Shown here in pieces: positions 28,401 to 36,593 of a DNA stretch of 64,000 nucleotides. Under the pieces are notes generated by a model, which saw nothing but the letters and a program-made list of their open reading frames with translations, did not search any database and was not told where the DNA came from. The stretch is from the NCBI RefSeq assembly GCF_900176375.1, contig NZ_FWYF01000001.1, positions 682,001 to 746,000 on the forward strand, given 5' to 3'. The stretch comes from Reichenbachiella faecimaris (lineage in GTDB: Bacteria > Bacteroidota > Bacteroidia > Cytophagales > Cyclobacteriaceae). How positions within the stretch are numbered: position 1 is the stretch's first letter; every line of letters begins with the position of its first letter. The position numbers and the translations under genes are program-made.

Positions 28401-29617
28401 ATAAAATCGAAAAGGTTCTTTTCAATTTGCTCTCAAACGCCATGAAGTACACACCACGGAATGGAAGAATTAGTGTCAAATTGCAAAAAGATGACGCAGA
28501 TCAAAATTTCGTTAAATTACTTGTTTCAGATGATGGAACAGGCATTGATCAGAATCTACAAGATCATTTATTCGAGCGATTCAGTGTGGGTAAATCTCCA
28601 GTAGAAAATGAACTTCAGGAAAGCAGTGGCATTGGGCTGTCATACATTAAAGACCTTATAGAATTTCATCAGGGCAAGATCACTTATCAAAGTGAGCCAG
28701 GAAAAGGCACCACATTTATCGTCTATCTTCCCGAGGACATGAAACCTTCTGAAGAAGTAGCTGAATGGGGTGATTATAATCTTATGCAAACAGTAGATGC
28801 CAACCTGCTAGCCGCAGAAGTCCCACTGAAACATTCGCCAGCACAAGTGACAGAAGAAAGCAAGCGAATATTGGTGGTGGAAGACAACGACGACATGCGC
28901 TTTTTCATCACCAGCTTGCTTCAAGAACATTATGTGGTTCTAGAGGCAGACAATGGACAAGTGGGCCTTGATGTATTAGACAAAGAATATGTGGATTTAA
29001 TTATCAGTGACATCATGATGCCTGAGCTAGATGGTATTTCGTTTTGCGACAAGGTAAAGGCCAATCCTGTCACCAGTCATTTGCCAGTGATCTTGCTTAC
29101 CGCCCTGGCGCTTGATGAAAAAAGAATTTCAGGGTACGAATCTGGAGCTGACTCTTACATTGTAAAACCTTTCTTGCCTGAATTACTAATGGCACGTGTC
29201 AGCAATTTGCTTGAATTTAGAGACGAGATGAAGCAGCGATTTGCTGCTGATTTAAGATTCAAACCTAAGGAGGTAAAAGTCACATCAGTGGATGAAGAGT
29301 TTCTTGAAAAAATAGCTTCTTTGATGGAAGAACATGTATCTAACTCCCAGTTTGATATAGGAAAGATGTGTAACATGATAGGCATGAGCCACATGCACTT
29401 TATCAGAAAAGTAAAACAACTCACTGACAAAAAGCCAATGGAGTTGCTCAAATCTTTCAGGCTGACAAGAGCCAAACAGCTCCTTGAGCAGAATAAAATC
29501 AACGTATCTGAAGTGGGCTATATGGTAGGTTATGATTTGCCCAACTCGTTTACCCGGGCATTTAAAAATGAATTCGGTATCACCCCTACTCAATTCGCAG
29601 AACAGGGCACGGTTTAA
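25493..29617 (+). CDS. Hybrid two-component system sensor-regulator (HTCS) for the pectin locus
   Basis: A 1374-aa single-chain signalling protein. Signal peptide (1-20); a periplasmic double beta-propeller sensor built from repeated 'WLG/WIGG' Reg_prop-type motifs (about 30-690); a Y_Y_Y domain (about 725-782); one membrane helix (about 787-808); HisKA with His865 in 'THEFRTPLSLILG'; HATPase ('NLLSNAMKYTP', 'DDGTGID'); a receiver with Asp1173 in 'ISDIMMPELDG'; and a C-terminal AraC-type helix-turn-helix (about 1265-1370). Such proteins bind specific oligosaccharides in the periplasm and activate the local susCD operon. Its position between kduI and the enzyme genes makes pectin fragments the likely signal. 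The exact ligand is inferred. Confidence 0.95.
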   Translation: MVDLRKLFLLFVWLPLEVSAQSVYTPDLADPMMEDWRYSYFPELDDQGVRSMTSSNGSNVCWFGLDSGVVSYNGFDWQQFGEKDGLTGLPVQKVFVDHQDQVFAATASGLFVFQQKKWVNLFKTSEDIRFDFKSITQLQSGNLVCGTTHGAVFVSTDQTYLLTTKNKWDRIQSLASNFQFVEIPESLLIHNDFDNISDVFEVSPGQLWLAVTYQLEDEKGDIMMFSEKEITSEELTSYNLFSKYYDVQLGYEQKILKTSKGDIWIINKSNRLPAIRYKNYRWESIPYGQQFGDDEYSESILETKDGKLWLSGIGNLYTLEPNGKWSKYSSQTLNIPQGHIILHTANHTDLWVLGYQSEVYRVDLSDSKWKTYQGINYQCTTSDGTSWFLDINGHAIANQGNTWKKYNNKLGMMNGAVSLYSASQDVVWAVGSLNKQACAGYLKDGKWVNIIFDSLSWGIDYRAILESQDGSVWVGGSTDVFLELGQTGGLVQIINPYSENRKLIYHRARTKGLNQLNAYGISQTLDGSMWIGGTGLCQFNGTDWSYSTNPDLRNYVNDVQADQNGQLYVASRQHGLFILGQNGWRNFSVQNGLISNNIISIATRDSTEIWLGTDRGYSFFNGDFWINNTFPVALTLSYEGGSVHLGNKKEIWISRSLREWKRRVYTGKTPNQNVRDKFVTHRFVKDSIAPETTINIFSQEVDNAGNTTIFWSGKHYFNKTDASELLFSFRLNDSQWSTFSELSNHTFTGLDDGTYQFQVRAMDKEGNIDLSPATATFVVQPPIWKQAWFILLITSFLIAIGTYQYQIIKKRQILEKLNRSLHTVNEELGTKNDQIQKQKDSLEELVQKIDQLSQAKMRFFTNITHEFRTPLSLILGPIERLTAQSPSHSNNQSFYGLIKKNALRLQKLINQLLEIRRIESGTLELQLHRTDLVAFVEETKNLFTNKALEKEIRLSFQSDFEKLTIYFDQDKIEKVLFNLLSNAMKYTPRNGRISVKLQKDDADQNFVKLLVSDDGTGIDQNLQDHLFERFSVGKSPVENELQESSGIGLSYIKDLIEFHQGKITYQSEPGKGTTFIVYLPEDMKPSEEVAEWGDYNLMQTVDANLLAAEVPLKHSPAQVTEESKRILVVEDNDDMRFFITSLLQEHYVVLEADNGQVGLDVLDKEYVDLIISDIMMPELDGISFCDKVKANPVTSHLPVILLTALALDEKRISGYESGADSYIVKPFLPELLMARVSNLLEFRDEMKQRFAADLRFKPKEVKVTSVDEEFLEKIASLMEEHVSNSQFDIGKMCNMIGMSHMHFIRKVKQLTDKKPMELLKSFRLTRAKQLLEQNKINVSEVGYMVGYDLPNSFTRAFKNEFGITPTQFAEQGTV

Positions 29618-29619
29618 CC

Positions 29620-29650
29620 ACCCTAACGGGGTTTGAAACCCTGTTAGGGT
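29620..29650. terminator. Inverted repeat/terminator between the sensor gene and the cupin gene
   Basis: A 15-bp inverted repeat with one mismatch (arms 29620-29634 and 29636-29650) lying between convergent stops at 29617 and 29656. It could end transcription from both sides. It has no strong T run, so it may instead be one of the dispersed palindromes often found between Bacteroidota genes. Confidence 0.6.
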
Positions 29651-29655
29651 TAGAG

Positions 29656-30093
29656 TTACTTAGTTAGATTGTACTTCTTGATCACCAGGTATTTCAATTC
29701 CGTATCTCCTGCATTTTTAATTCCATGCAGAGACTGAGATGGACAATAAAGTGTGGTATAGGGCTGCACGATACGCGTCTCACCATTCAAGAAAAACTCT
29801 GCTGTACCTTCTAGTACAAAAAAGAATTCATCTTCAGCATGCTGATGAGGTGGATGTGTAGCCATCCCAGGCCCAACTGCACTCAACTTTAGGGTTCTAC
29901 CATCTAAAGATTCTTTGTTCACAAACCAGAATTGATGCCCAACTTTCGTAGGACTTGCCTTTTCCGGATCATAAGTATTCACACATCTTGAAATGTCCAA
30001 TGGATCAGAGCTAGGCTCTTGGGCCCAGCTCTGATCCATTAGCGCAAAAAATGCGAACACCATTAATGTTAGTTTTTTACTAATCCAAGTCAT
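29656..30093 (-). CDS. Secreted cupin-domain protein
   Basis: A 145-aa protein with a signal peptide (about 1-24, ending 'DQSWAQ') and one cupin barrel. The first cupin motif is 'HPPHQHAEDEFFFVLEGTAEFFLNGE' (His, His and Glu metal ligands) and the second contains 'PSQSLHGIKNAG' (His ligand). It is the last gene of the pectin enzyme operon, 2 bp after the DUF4861 gene. Small cupins of this kind occur beside pectin and uronate genes and may bind a sugar or metal, but no activity can be assigned from sequence. Confidence 0.83.
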   Translation of the reverse strand: MTWISKKLTLMVFAFFALMDQSWAQEPSSDPLDISRCVNTYDPEKASPTKVGHQFWFVNKESLDGRTLKLSAVGPGMATHPPHQHAEDEFFFVLEGTAEFFLNGETRIVQPYTTLYCPSQSLHGIKNAGDTELKYLVIKKYNLTK

Positions 30094-30095
30094 GG

Positions 30096-31328
30096 CTATT
30101 GTATATTGATTTCTAATGGTTGATTCAATTCTGCTAGCTTATCATCTAGGTATTTATGAAATGCTTCTAGGTTTTTGATTGCATTCTTTTCTTGCGCCCA
30201 AGCCCCTAGGAGATAGTAGTTCACTTCTTTCGCAGGCTTGAAGACAATCAAGTGGTCATAGGACGCCTCTAGCACTTCTTCCACATCTTTGGTATTATAG
30301 AAAATAGCCATGCCCAAATTGTCATCAGCTAAACTCTGTTTGCCATAGGTGGCCAAATAAGCCCATCCACTAGAACCTACCAAGGACGCAAAACTTGTTC
30401 CAGAATCATGTTTTACAATACCAGTACAAAAATCTGCAATAGGCTGATCGAATTTAATAGTATGCTTGAGGGCTCGATCACCTGTGCGAATAGAAAGATT
30501 TGATATGATGCTAGACTTTTTGTCTGACGTTTCCCAGCCATAATAAGAAGTTTCAATCGCAGCTGAGAGCTTATTGTTCTTTTTGATTTGGCAAGTCACA
30601 GAATCTGTTTGCTGGAAGTGTTCTACTTGTCCATTGATATATTGGCCAATGGAGCCAATACCCAATGACTTTCCTGCCTTCAGCACATCCATACCCCAAG
30701 CTTCGTCCTCATGATAAGAATCAAACCCATCCAATCCTACAGACTGAAGCACAAGTGTGTCCACTTTCTTACCAAAAATGTCCATGGCATTTCTCCAATC
30801 CAAATAGAAACGATAGCCTACCAATTCATTTTCTATGCCAGGACCTTCGTATCGGATATAGTAAGAATGATCAGTATGTGCAGCTGGTACACTGAGAAAA
30901 TCCACATTCTGAAAGTCTCCACCTACATACTTTCTACCCTGCCATGCACCACCAACCTTAGGAGATATTTCTGCCTGTACTTTTTTTTCCAAGGATTGAT
31001 TCTGAGTCAAATCCCCAGGCCAGTTGATAGCTAATGTGGACTGAGCTGCAACTTCCACATGGACTACCAGCTGATCAGCCCAACCGTCTTGATCAGTGTC
31101 TAGCAACTCTCCATTATGCCCTAGCAGGGATACAGATTGTACTTGAAAAGCTTCAGTAAAAAGTCGCTCATCACTCAAAGTAATGACCTCAGTTCTCGCA
31201 GAAGGCAAAGAATTCTCAATTTTTATTTTAAGTGTATTTTCTTTTGTCTGACTGTTTTGTGCATGGGTGCCGCAGCCTACCGCGAGTGCTAAGCCCGCCA
31301 CCCAGATGTAGTTTTTATATTTTATCAT
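30096..31328 (-). CDS. DUF4861 lipoprotein of the pectin locus
   Basis: A 410-aa protein with a lipobox ('LALAVGC') not followed by acidic residues, suggesting a periplasm-facing lipoprotein. The body matches the DUF4861 type: 'DTDQDGWADQLVVHVEV' early, then 'GVGYRFYLDWRNAMDIFGK'-like and 'YHEDEAWGMDVLKAGKSLGIG' segments. DUF4861 genes recur in Bacteroidota pectin and related polysaccharide loci, often beside GH105 or lyase genes, but their role is not established to my knowledge. The conserved acidic/Trp block could be a sugar-binding or catalytic site. It overlaps no neighbour and sits between an esterase and the cupin gene. Confidence 0.82.
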   Translation of the reverse strand: MIKYKNYIWVAGLALAVGCGTHAQNSQTKENTLKIKIENSLPSARTEVITLSDERLFTEAFQVQSVSLLGHNGELLDTDQDGWADQLVVHVEVAAQSTLAINWPGDLTQNQSLEKKVQAEISPKVGGAWQGRKYVGGDFQNVDFLSVPAAHTDHSYYIRYEGPGIENELVGYRFYLDWRNAMDIFGKKVDTLVLQSVGLDGFDSYHEDEAWGMDVLKAGKSLGIGSIGQYINGQVEHFQQTDSVTCQIKKNNKLSAAIETSYYGWETSDKKSSIISNLSIRTGDRALKHTIKFDQPIADFCTGIVKHDSGTSFASLVGSSGWAYLATYGKQSLADDNLGMAIFYNTKDVEEVLEASYDHLIVFKPAKEVNYYLLGAWAQEKNAIKNLEAFHKYLDDKLAELNQPLEINIQ

Positions 31329-31416
31329 GTCTAATTATTGATTCTATTATAGAGGATAAAAATAGGATTTCAATGACATCCACTTTATTCAATAATCAAC
31401 ATTAGCCTAGCAATAA

Positions 31417-32331
31417 CTAGTCTGATATCACTTTATCTAGGAATTGGAGTATATAACCCACTGTGGGCAGAAACCAAGGATCGAATAACCAAAAAGTGTG
31501 TGGGGTATCAGGCAGCTCGTGCACTTTAGTATAAATATTTGCTTGACTCAAAATAGTAATCATCTCATCTCTACCCGCATGAAAACGCGGATACTGACTG
31601 TTCACAAATAAAATGGGTGGATCTCCTTTTCCGGCGTGCTTCAATGGGGACGCCACTTCCCAATTCTCTTTTGCTGTTTCATAAGATCCACCCAACCAAA
31701 GCGCAGCCGAAGCTCCCTCTTCAGACTCAGTGTGATGAAATGCTAATATTCCGTCCAAGTTTATGATTGCTTTTATTTTTGGTGAATTAAAACTCGGATT
31801 CACACCCACCAATGTCGCCAACTGCCCGCCAGAGGAACATCCCAAAAGAATAAACCCAGCCGTATCAATATGAAGTTCTTTCGCATACTCAACTGTCCAT
31901 TGCATTGCTGCTTCCACATCCAAAACTGCAGCAGGATATGGTGCTTCTGCTGAAAGCCTGTATTCTATGGCCACGGTCACATAGCCCTTTGAAGCCAATA
32001 CAATGCCTAATACTTGCATGTGATATTTGTCTCCAGATTTCCACCCACCTCCGTGAATCATAAAGATCACAGGTAGGTTTTGAGTCTGTTTTTCAGGCCT
32101 GTATAGGTCAAGCATCAAGTCTCGTGTTCCTGTATTGTGATAGATCACATTTTGCTGGACGGAAACATCCAAATCATTTGCTTCAGCTATTTTAATATTT
32201 GGAAAATCCTTTTTGTACTTTAGATAGGCTCTATTGACGGTGTAGCTGGTATCCTTTTGGACAAATTGTGCCCAGGAGATATTTGCTTTTGAAAGTATTA
32301 ATACCAGTATTAGAATAGCCTTGTTAATCAT
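31417..32331 (-). CDS. Secreted alpha/beta hydrolase, BD-FAE-like esterase
   Basis: A 304-aa exported esterase (signal peptide about 1-21, ending 'ISWAQ'). The hormone-sensitive-lipase-like motif 'MIHGGGWKSGDKY' forms the oxyanion hole, Ser166 in 'GCSSGG' is the nucleophile, and the C-terminal 'PDTPHTFWLF' supplies the His. This family includes feruloyl, acetyl and other carbohydrate esterases. In this operon a pectin acetyl-, feruloyl- or methyl-esterase role is likely, but the bond cut cannot be told from sequence. It lies between the PL9 lyase gene (90 bp) and the DUF4861 gene (88 bp). Confidence 0.87.
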   Translation of the reverse strand: MINKAILILVLILSKANISWAQFVQKDTSYTVNRAYLKYKKDFPNIKIAEANDLDVSVQQNVIYHNTGTRDLMLDLYRPEKQTQNLPVIFMIHGGGWKSGDKYHMQVLGIVLASKGYVTVAIEYRLSAEAPYPAAVLDVEAAMQWTVEYAKELHIDTAGFILLGCSSGGQLATLVGVNPSFNSPKIKAIINLDGILAFHHTESEEGASAALWLGGSYETAKENWEVASPLKHAGKGDPPILFVNSQYPRFHAGRDEMITILSQANIYTKVHELPDTPHTFWLFDPWFLPTVGYILQFLDKVISD

Positions 32332-32421
32332 TTCATAACTAAGTATAAAAATACAATCGCTTCAACCAAACGCTGACAAGATTTCTCCTGAGGTATAAAT
32401 GACAAAATTTTATAATTACGC

Positions 32422-33912
32422 CTAATTTTCTTTTTCAAAAACACCTATATCAGGTGCATTGCCATGGAAGGACAGGCCTACATTTGTGCCAGCATCTATC
32501 AAATCACTATCTCCTGCTAATTTCATAAAATCCACTACAGGCAAACTACCATCCGCGTTTCTAGGGGCTAGTAAAAAATCAATATCAAGGCTCTCAAAGT
32601 CATCACTGGTAGCACTCAAGCCATCTTGCCAGCTGTTGTGGCTGATGTCTTTGCTAGCCGCATTGAGACTACCAGTAGTCCCTACTACCACACTGTTTTT
32701 TACCTCTAAAGAGGCTAAGGAATTACTAGAACTAAAGTTGTAATTCGTGCCATTGTCATAGGCTGCACAGTTAAATAGAATCACTGCACCACGATTGCTA
32801 TTATGATCAAATCCGTCATAGATATTACCTACTGCCAAGCAGTTTTTATATGTAGCATGATGCGACAAGTCTTTGTCATCACTGCCGCCAGTTTTGAATC
32901 CATTTCCATCTCCACCACCAACTTCTCCCGACTTCATGATCCCGTTCTTGATGGCCCAGCAGTTTTCATAGGTGGTTTGTACATGATCAGCACCACGCAG
33001 ATACCCGTCCCAGCCGTCGTCAAGATTTTGCCAGGCTCGACAGCCTACAAATTTATTACCACTGCCTACACCTAGTTTGGCTGCAAATCCATCAGCATTT
33101 TCTATGCTTGCATCAGCATTGTAATAGGAATCACAATTCAGGATCAAATTATCAGCTGCTCCATCATCTATTTGCAGGCCTGTATCAGCATTTTCATAAA
33201 AAGAGCAAAACTCAATCGTATTGTTGCTTCCTTTAATTTGCATGCCATTGTCTCCAGCCTTTCGAATATCAATACCTTTGAAATACCAGTAGTCACCCTT
33301 GAGTTGGATGCCCTGATTTGACGAATTTTCATCCTGCACGGAGAAGTCCAGGACAGGTCTTTCAGTGGCTTCCGGATTTGTCATCACTGTAATTGGATCA
33401 GACACGGTACCAGATGCATTCAAAACCATTCGAGCAGTCATGTTATAGATGCCTCCAGCCACCAGGATTACATCTCCAGGTTCTACATCTAAAAGCGCAT
33501 TTTCTAACTCCTCTCCAGTGGTCACTTCGATCTCTTTGCCACTCACCTCATCTATACTGCTGATTTCCAAAGTAATCTCACCAGAAATAGTACCCTGATC
33601 TTTTGCTGTCCCAATTATTGTTATGGAACCATTTTTTTTTGCCACGAGCATACCTGCACTAGAAATGTCAGCAAGGGATGGGTCAGACACAGACCATTCT
33701 ATCGACTGATCTGTGGTATTGGACGGGGTGAAAGCAACTTCTATTTGTCGTTGAGTTTCGGTAATGAGATCCTCTGCTGTAAGTACTATAGATTCGGCAT
33801 AGATAATTACATCTTCAGTTTTTTCATCCATTTCATCTTCCCCACAGGAGCATAGCACGATCAGCATGAGGCCTAATTGTATCATTCCATAAATGTAAAA
33901 GGTAATACGCAT
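32422..33912 (-). CDS. Pectate lyase, PL9-like, with N-terminal Ig-like domain
   Basis: A 496-aa lipoprotein: lipobox 'LIVLCSC' followed at once by an acidic run ('GEDEMDEKTED'), a surface-export signal in Bacteroidota. Residues 38-118 form a BIG2-type Ig-like domain. Residues about 125-490 form a right-handed parallel beta-helix with the PL9 hallmark 'NADGFAAKLGVGSGNKFVGC'; Lys279 corresponds to the Bronsted base in PL9 enzymes, and the nearby Asp residues ('NLDDGWDGY') fit the calcium site. It would cut homogalacturonan by beta-elimination at the cell surface. Its ATG overlaps the stop of the GH28 gene by one base (TAATG). Confidence 0.9.
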   Translation of the reverse strand: MRITFYIYGMIQLGLMLIVLCSCGEDEMDEKTEDVIIYAESIVLTAEDLITETQRQIEVAFTPSNTTDQSIEWSVSDPSLADISSAGMLVAKKNGSITIIGTAKDQGTISGEITLEISSIDEVSGKEIEVTTGEELENALLDVEPGDVILVAGGIYNMTARMVLNASGTVSDPITVMTNPEATERPVLDFSVQDENSSNQGIQLKGDYWYFKGIDIRKAGDNGMQIKGSNNTIEFCSFYENADTGLQIDDGAADNLILNCDSYYNADASIENADGFAAKLGVGSGNKFVGCRAWQNLDDGWDGYLRGADHVQTTYENCWAIKNGIMKSGEVGGGDGNGFKTGGSDDKDLSHHATYKNCLAVGNIYDGFDHNSNRGAVILFNCAAYDNGTNYNFSSSNSLASLEVKNSVVVGTTGSLNAASKDISHNSWQDGLSATSDDFESLDIDFLLAPRNADGSLPVVDFMKLAGDSDLIDAGTNVGLSFHGNAPDIGVFEKEN

Positions 33913-35594
33913 TAGTCAAATTTTACATTTTTCATACCCACTTCTTTGCTGATGAATATCTGGCCTTTCTTGATCGTAGAGTTAGAAAAATCAACCTGAC
34001 TATCTCCATATACATTGATCAATGCATTGTCGTTTTTTCCCGAAAGGGTAAGGTTAGTAAAGTTCATCTGACTGGTATTGAACAAGGTCACTGGCTTTCC
34101 TTTTGCTACCTTTATTGTCACACCTGACCAATCAAATGCCTCTGCATCAATAATGGTGATCCCCCTATTGGCCTCCAGCACCACATTTTCTAAAGTGATA
34201 TTTTGCAATTTCATTTCTGGCAGACCTTGAAAAAATCCAGCAATACCTGCCCCTGTTGAAGTAATGTTTTTCATGGAAATGTTTTTAAAAGAAGGAGTTG
34301 TTCTAGTTACGGGAACTGGATCAGTTTTTTGTCGTGTCTTACCTACTTCTCCATCCGACCCTACTGGTGATTCGCCACCATAAAACAAATTGAATCTTAT
34401 GGCCTCAGCCTCAATGTTGATCATGTCGATATTAGAAATAAAGATATTCTCTACTACTCCCCCTCGACCTCTTGTACTTTTAAATCTCAATCCGCAATCT
34501 GTGCCAATGAACGTGCAATTAGATACGTGCATGTTCTTCACTCCACCAGACATTTCACTACCTACCACGAACCCACCATGGCCATGAAAGACTGTATTTT
34601 TTTTAATAACCACATTCTCAGTTGGGATGGCTCTTTTAAGTCCGTCTTCGTTTTTACCAGACTTGATACAAATGGCATCGTCACCCACGTCGAAGGTATT
34701 GTTGTAGATCAATACATTCTTGCATGACTCCAAATCTAACCCGTCGCCATTTTGTGAGTACCAAGGATTTCGAATTTTCAGGTTTCGCAAGATCACATTC
34801 TCACACATCAATGGATGGAGATTCCAGGCTGGAGAATTTTGAAAAGTTGGGCCATCCAACAGTACTTTGTTGCAGCTAATCAAGCTCACCATCACAGGTC
34901 TAAGGAAATCTTTTACTGCTTCAAATTCCTCTATAGTATCTAAATCAGGTACATTGAAATTGCCTGCTGTATCACCTTTTTTAGATTTTTCACTAGGATA
35001 CCAAGTCTGCTTATCATCGCTCAGAATACCACCTGATTTTATTTTTCTTTTCCATTGGCCTTCAGTCAATTTTTCTTTTTTGATTGCACGCCACGAATCG
35101 CCCGACCCGTCGAAAGTACCTTCACCAGTAATGGCCACATTGCTTAGATTTTTGCCATTGATGGGAGAGACACATCTGTAAGTTTCTAATCCTTCAAAGC
35201 TCGTAGCCACTAAAGGGTATTTATCAAAATCATCGTCAAAAACGACCAATGCTCCTGCCTCAACGTGCAGATTGATATTACTTTTAAGTGTAATGGGCCC
35301 TGTGAGCCAAATACCTCTGGGTACCACCACTTTGCCACCACCCTTCTGGGTAGCCTGTGCAATGGCACCAGCAAAAGCATCCGTATTGTCAGTCATCCCG
35401 TCTGCCACAGCACCAAAAGAAGCAATGGACACAGTATAATCTGGGATATTGGGCTCAAGTACTCTGGGCATATCAAATTCAACACCCTCATATATTCCTT
35501 GTTGTTCTTCAATTGCTGGTGTACTATAGTTCAGCCCACCAGCACCTAGAATCGTTAGAACACCTACCAAGACTAATTTTCCAAAACTCATCAT
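33912..35594 (-). CDS. Polygalacturonase, GH28 family
   Basis: A 560-aa exported GH28 beta-helix enzyme that hydrolyses alpha-1,4-galacturonosyl bonds by inversion. The catalytic acids are in 'NGDGLD' (Asp284) and 'GDDAICIKSG' (Asp305/306), followed by the conserved 'GHGGFVVGSEM' and 'RFKSTRGRGG' (the RIK-like motif). The N-terminal 'YTVSIASFGAVADGMTDNT' segment is typical of bacterial exo- and endo-polygalacturonases. An insertion of about 50 residues with many Lys ('KKEKLTEGQWKRKIK' area, about 165-220) lies before the catalytic turns and is larger than in simple endo-enzymes, so an exo-acting enzyme is plausible. A signal sequence (about 1-20) is present. Confidence 0.93.
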   Translation of the reverse strand: MMSFGKLVLVGVLTILGAGGLNYSTPAIEEQQGIYEGVEFDMPRVLEPNIPDYTVSIASFGAVADGMTDNTDAFAGAIAQATQKGGGKVVVPRGIWLTGPITLKSNINLHVEAGALVVFDDDFDKYPLVATSFEGLETYRCVSPINGKNLSNVAITGEGTFDGSGDSWRAIKKEKLTEGQWKRKIKSGGILSDDKQTWYPSEKSKKGDTAGNFNVPDLDTIEEFEAVKDFLRPVMVSLISCNKVLLDGPTFQNSPAWNLHPLMCENVILRNLKIRNPWYSQNGDGLDLESCKNVLIYNNTFDVGDDAICIKSGKNEDGLKRAIPTENVVIKKNTVFHGHGGFVVGSEMSGGVKNMHVSNCTFIGTDCGLRFKSTRGRGGVVENIFISNIDMINIEAEAIRFNLFYGGESPVGSDGEVGKTRQKTDPVPVTRTTPSFKNISMKNITSTGAGIAGFFQGLPEMKLQNITLENVVLEANRGITIIDAEAFDWSGVTIKVAKGKPVTLFNTSQMNFTNLTLSGKNDNALINVYGDSQVDFSNSTIKKGQIFISKEVGMKNVKFD

Positions 35595-35618
35595 TTTATC
35601 TTTTTTATTTTAAGGCCA

Positions 35619-36593
35619 CTAGGGCTTTATGATTTCATTTTCATTCGGATTCCAATTTCCAAACACGGCATCCAACGTATATTGATTGGCTTGAACATCT
35701 GTGAGCTGGCGCGACCAACTCACTCGACCTTCAGTCTTAGCACCAGATCCAGTAGACCCATACTCTGCATAGTATGACCGCTTTTCAGCGTACCTCTTCC
35801 CCCAGTTGTGCCAGCCTTCTGGCTTTATATGCTTTCCAAGTTCACAATTGATAAAAACTGTTCGTGCATCGTCTCGCCAAGGTCGACCTAGATATACATC
35901 GTGTTTGGGGGCATCTCCAGTCAACTTGCAATTCAAGAAAACATATCCATATTCCTTTTCTATAGAAGTATTTGCAGCTGTGATGTAATGGCCGCCAGCT
36001 TTTGAGAAAATTGTACACTGATCGAAAACGACCTGTGAAGCTCCAAATATGAAGTCAGTTGTACCTGAGATATAACAATTGTAATAATATTGTCGGCTGT
36101 CGTTTCCATAAGTATATAGCGTATCCTGAAATCCAAGAAAACGACAATTTTTGAATACAATTCTGTCTCCATCTACCCGCACAGCTACAGCTTGTCCTAC
36201 AGGCCCAGCACTATTTTCGAAAGTAATATTCTCGGCAGTAAACCCATCTGCAAACACATAGAAACTGGCAGATCCCGAAGTACCCATTTTCTCACCAAAG
36301 GAATTGAGTCGATCGGCAAAATTATCATAGGTCAAAATGGTGTTATTCACATCTTCGCCAATGAATCGCACGTTGCTTTTGGACTTTGGAAGTACAAGCT
36401 TTTCTTTATATGTGCCTGATTTGATATAAATGGTAGTCACGGCTTTTCTAAAATCAGGAATCGCGTCTATGGCTTGTTGTACGCTCTGAAAATCGCTATC
36501 AGGGTCTTGACCCACTACCATATCATATTGAGCCTGGCCAAAACAAATGACCGACCAAACACAAGCAATAGATATAAAGAATGTTCTTTTCAT
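35619..36593 (-). CDS. Pectin methylesterase, CE8 family
   Basis: A 324-aa exported CE8 pectinesterase (signal peptide about 1-21, 'SVICFGQAQ'). Catalytic landmarks are the Gln of 'GPVGQAVAVRVDGD', Asp of 'FQDTLYTYG' (acid/base), Asp of 'GTTDFIFGAS' (nucleophile) and the 'YLGRPWRDDA' Arg/Trp. It removes methyl esters from homogalacturonan, giving methanol and pectate for the PL1, PL9 and GH28 enzymes encoded on either side. It directly abuts the GH105 gene (no intergenic bases) and is 24 bp before the GH28 gene, in one operon. Confidence 0.96.
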   Translation of the reverse strand: MKRTFFISIACVWSVICFGQAQYDMVVGQDPDSDFQSVQQAIDAIPDFRKAVTTIYIKSGTYKEKLVLPKSKSNVRFIGEDVNNTILTYDNFADRLNSFGEKMGTSGSASFYVFADGFTAENITFENSAGPVGQAVAVRVDGDRIVFKNCRFLGFQDTLYTYGNDSRQYYYNCYISGTTDFIFGASQVVFDQCTIFSKAGGHYITAANTSIEKEYGYVFLNCKLTGDAPKHDVYLGRPWRDDARTVFINCELGKHIKPEGWHNWGKRYAEKRSYYAEYGSTGSGAKTEGRVSWSRQLTDVQANQYTLDAVFGNWNPNENEIIKP

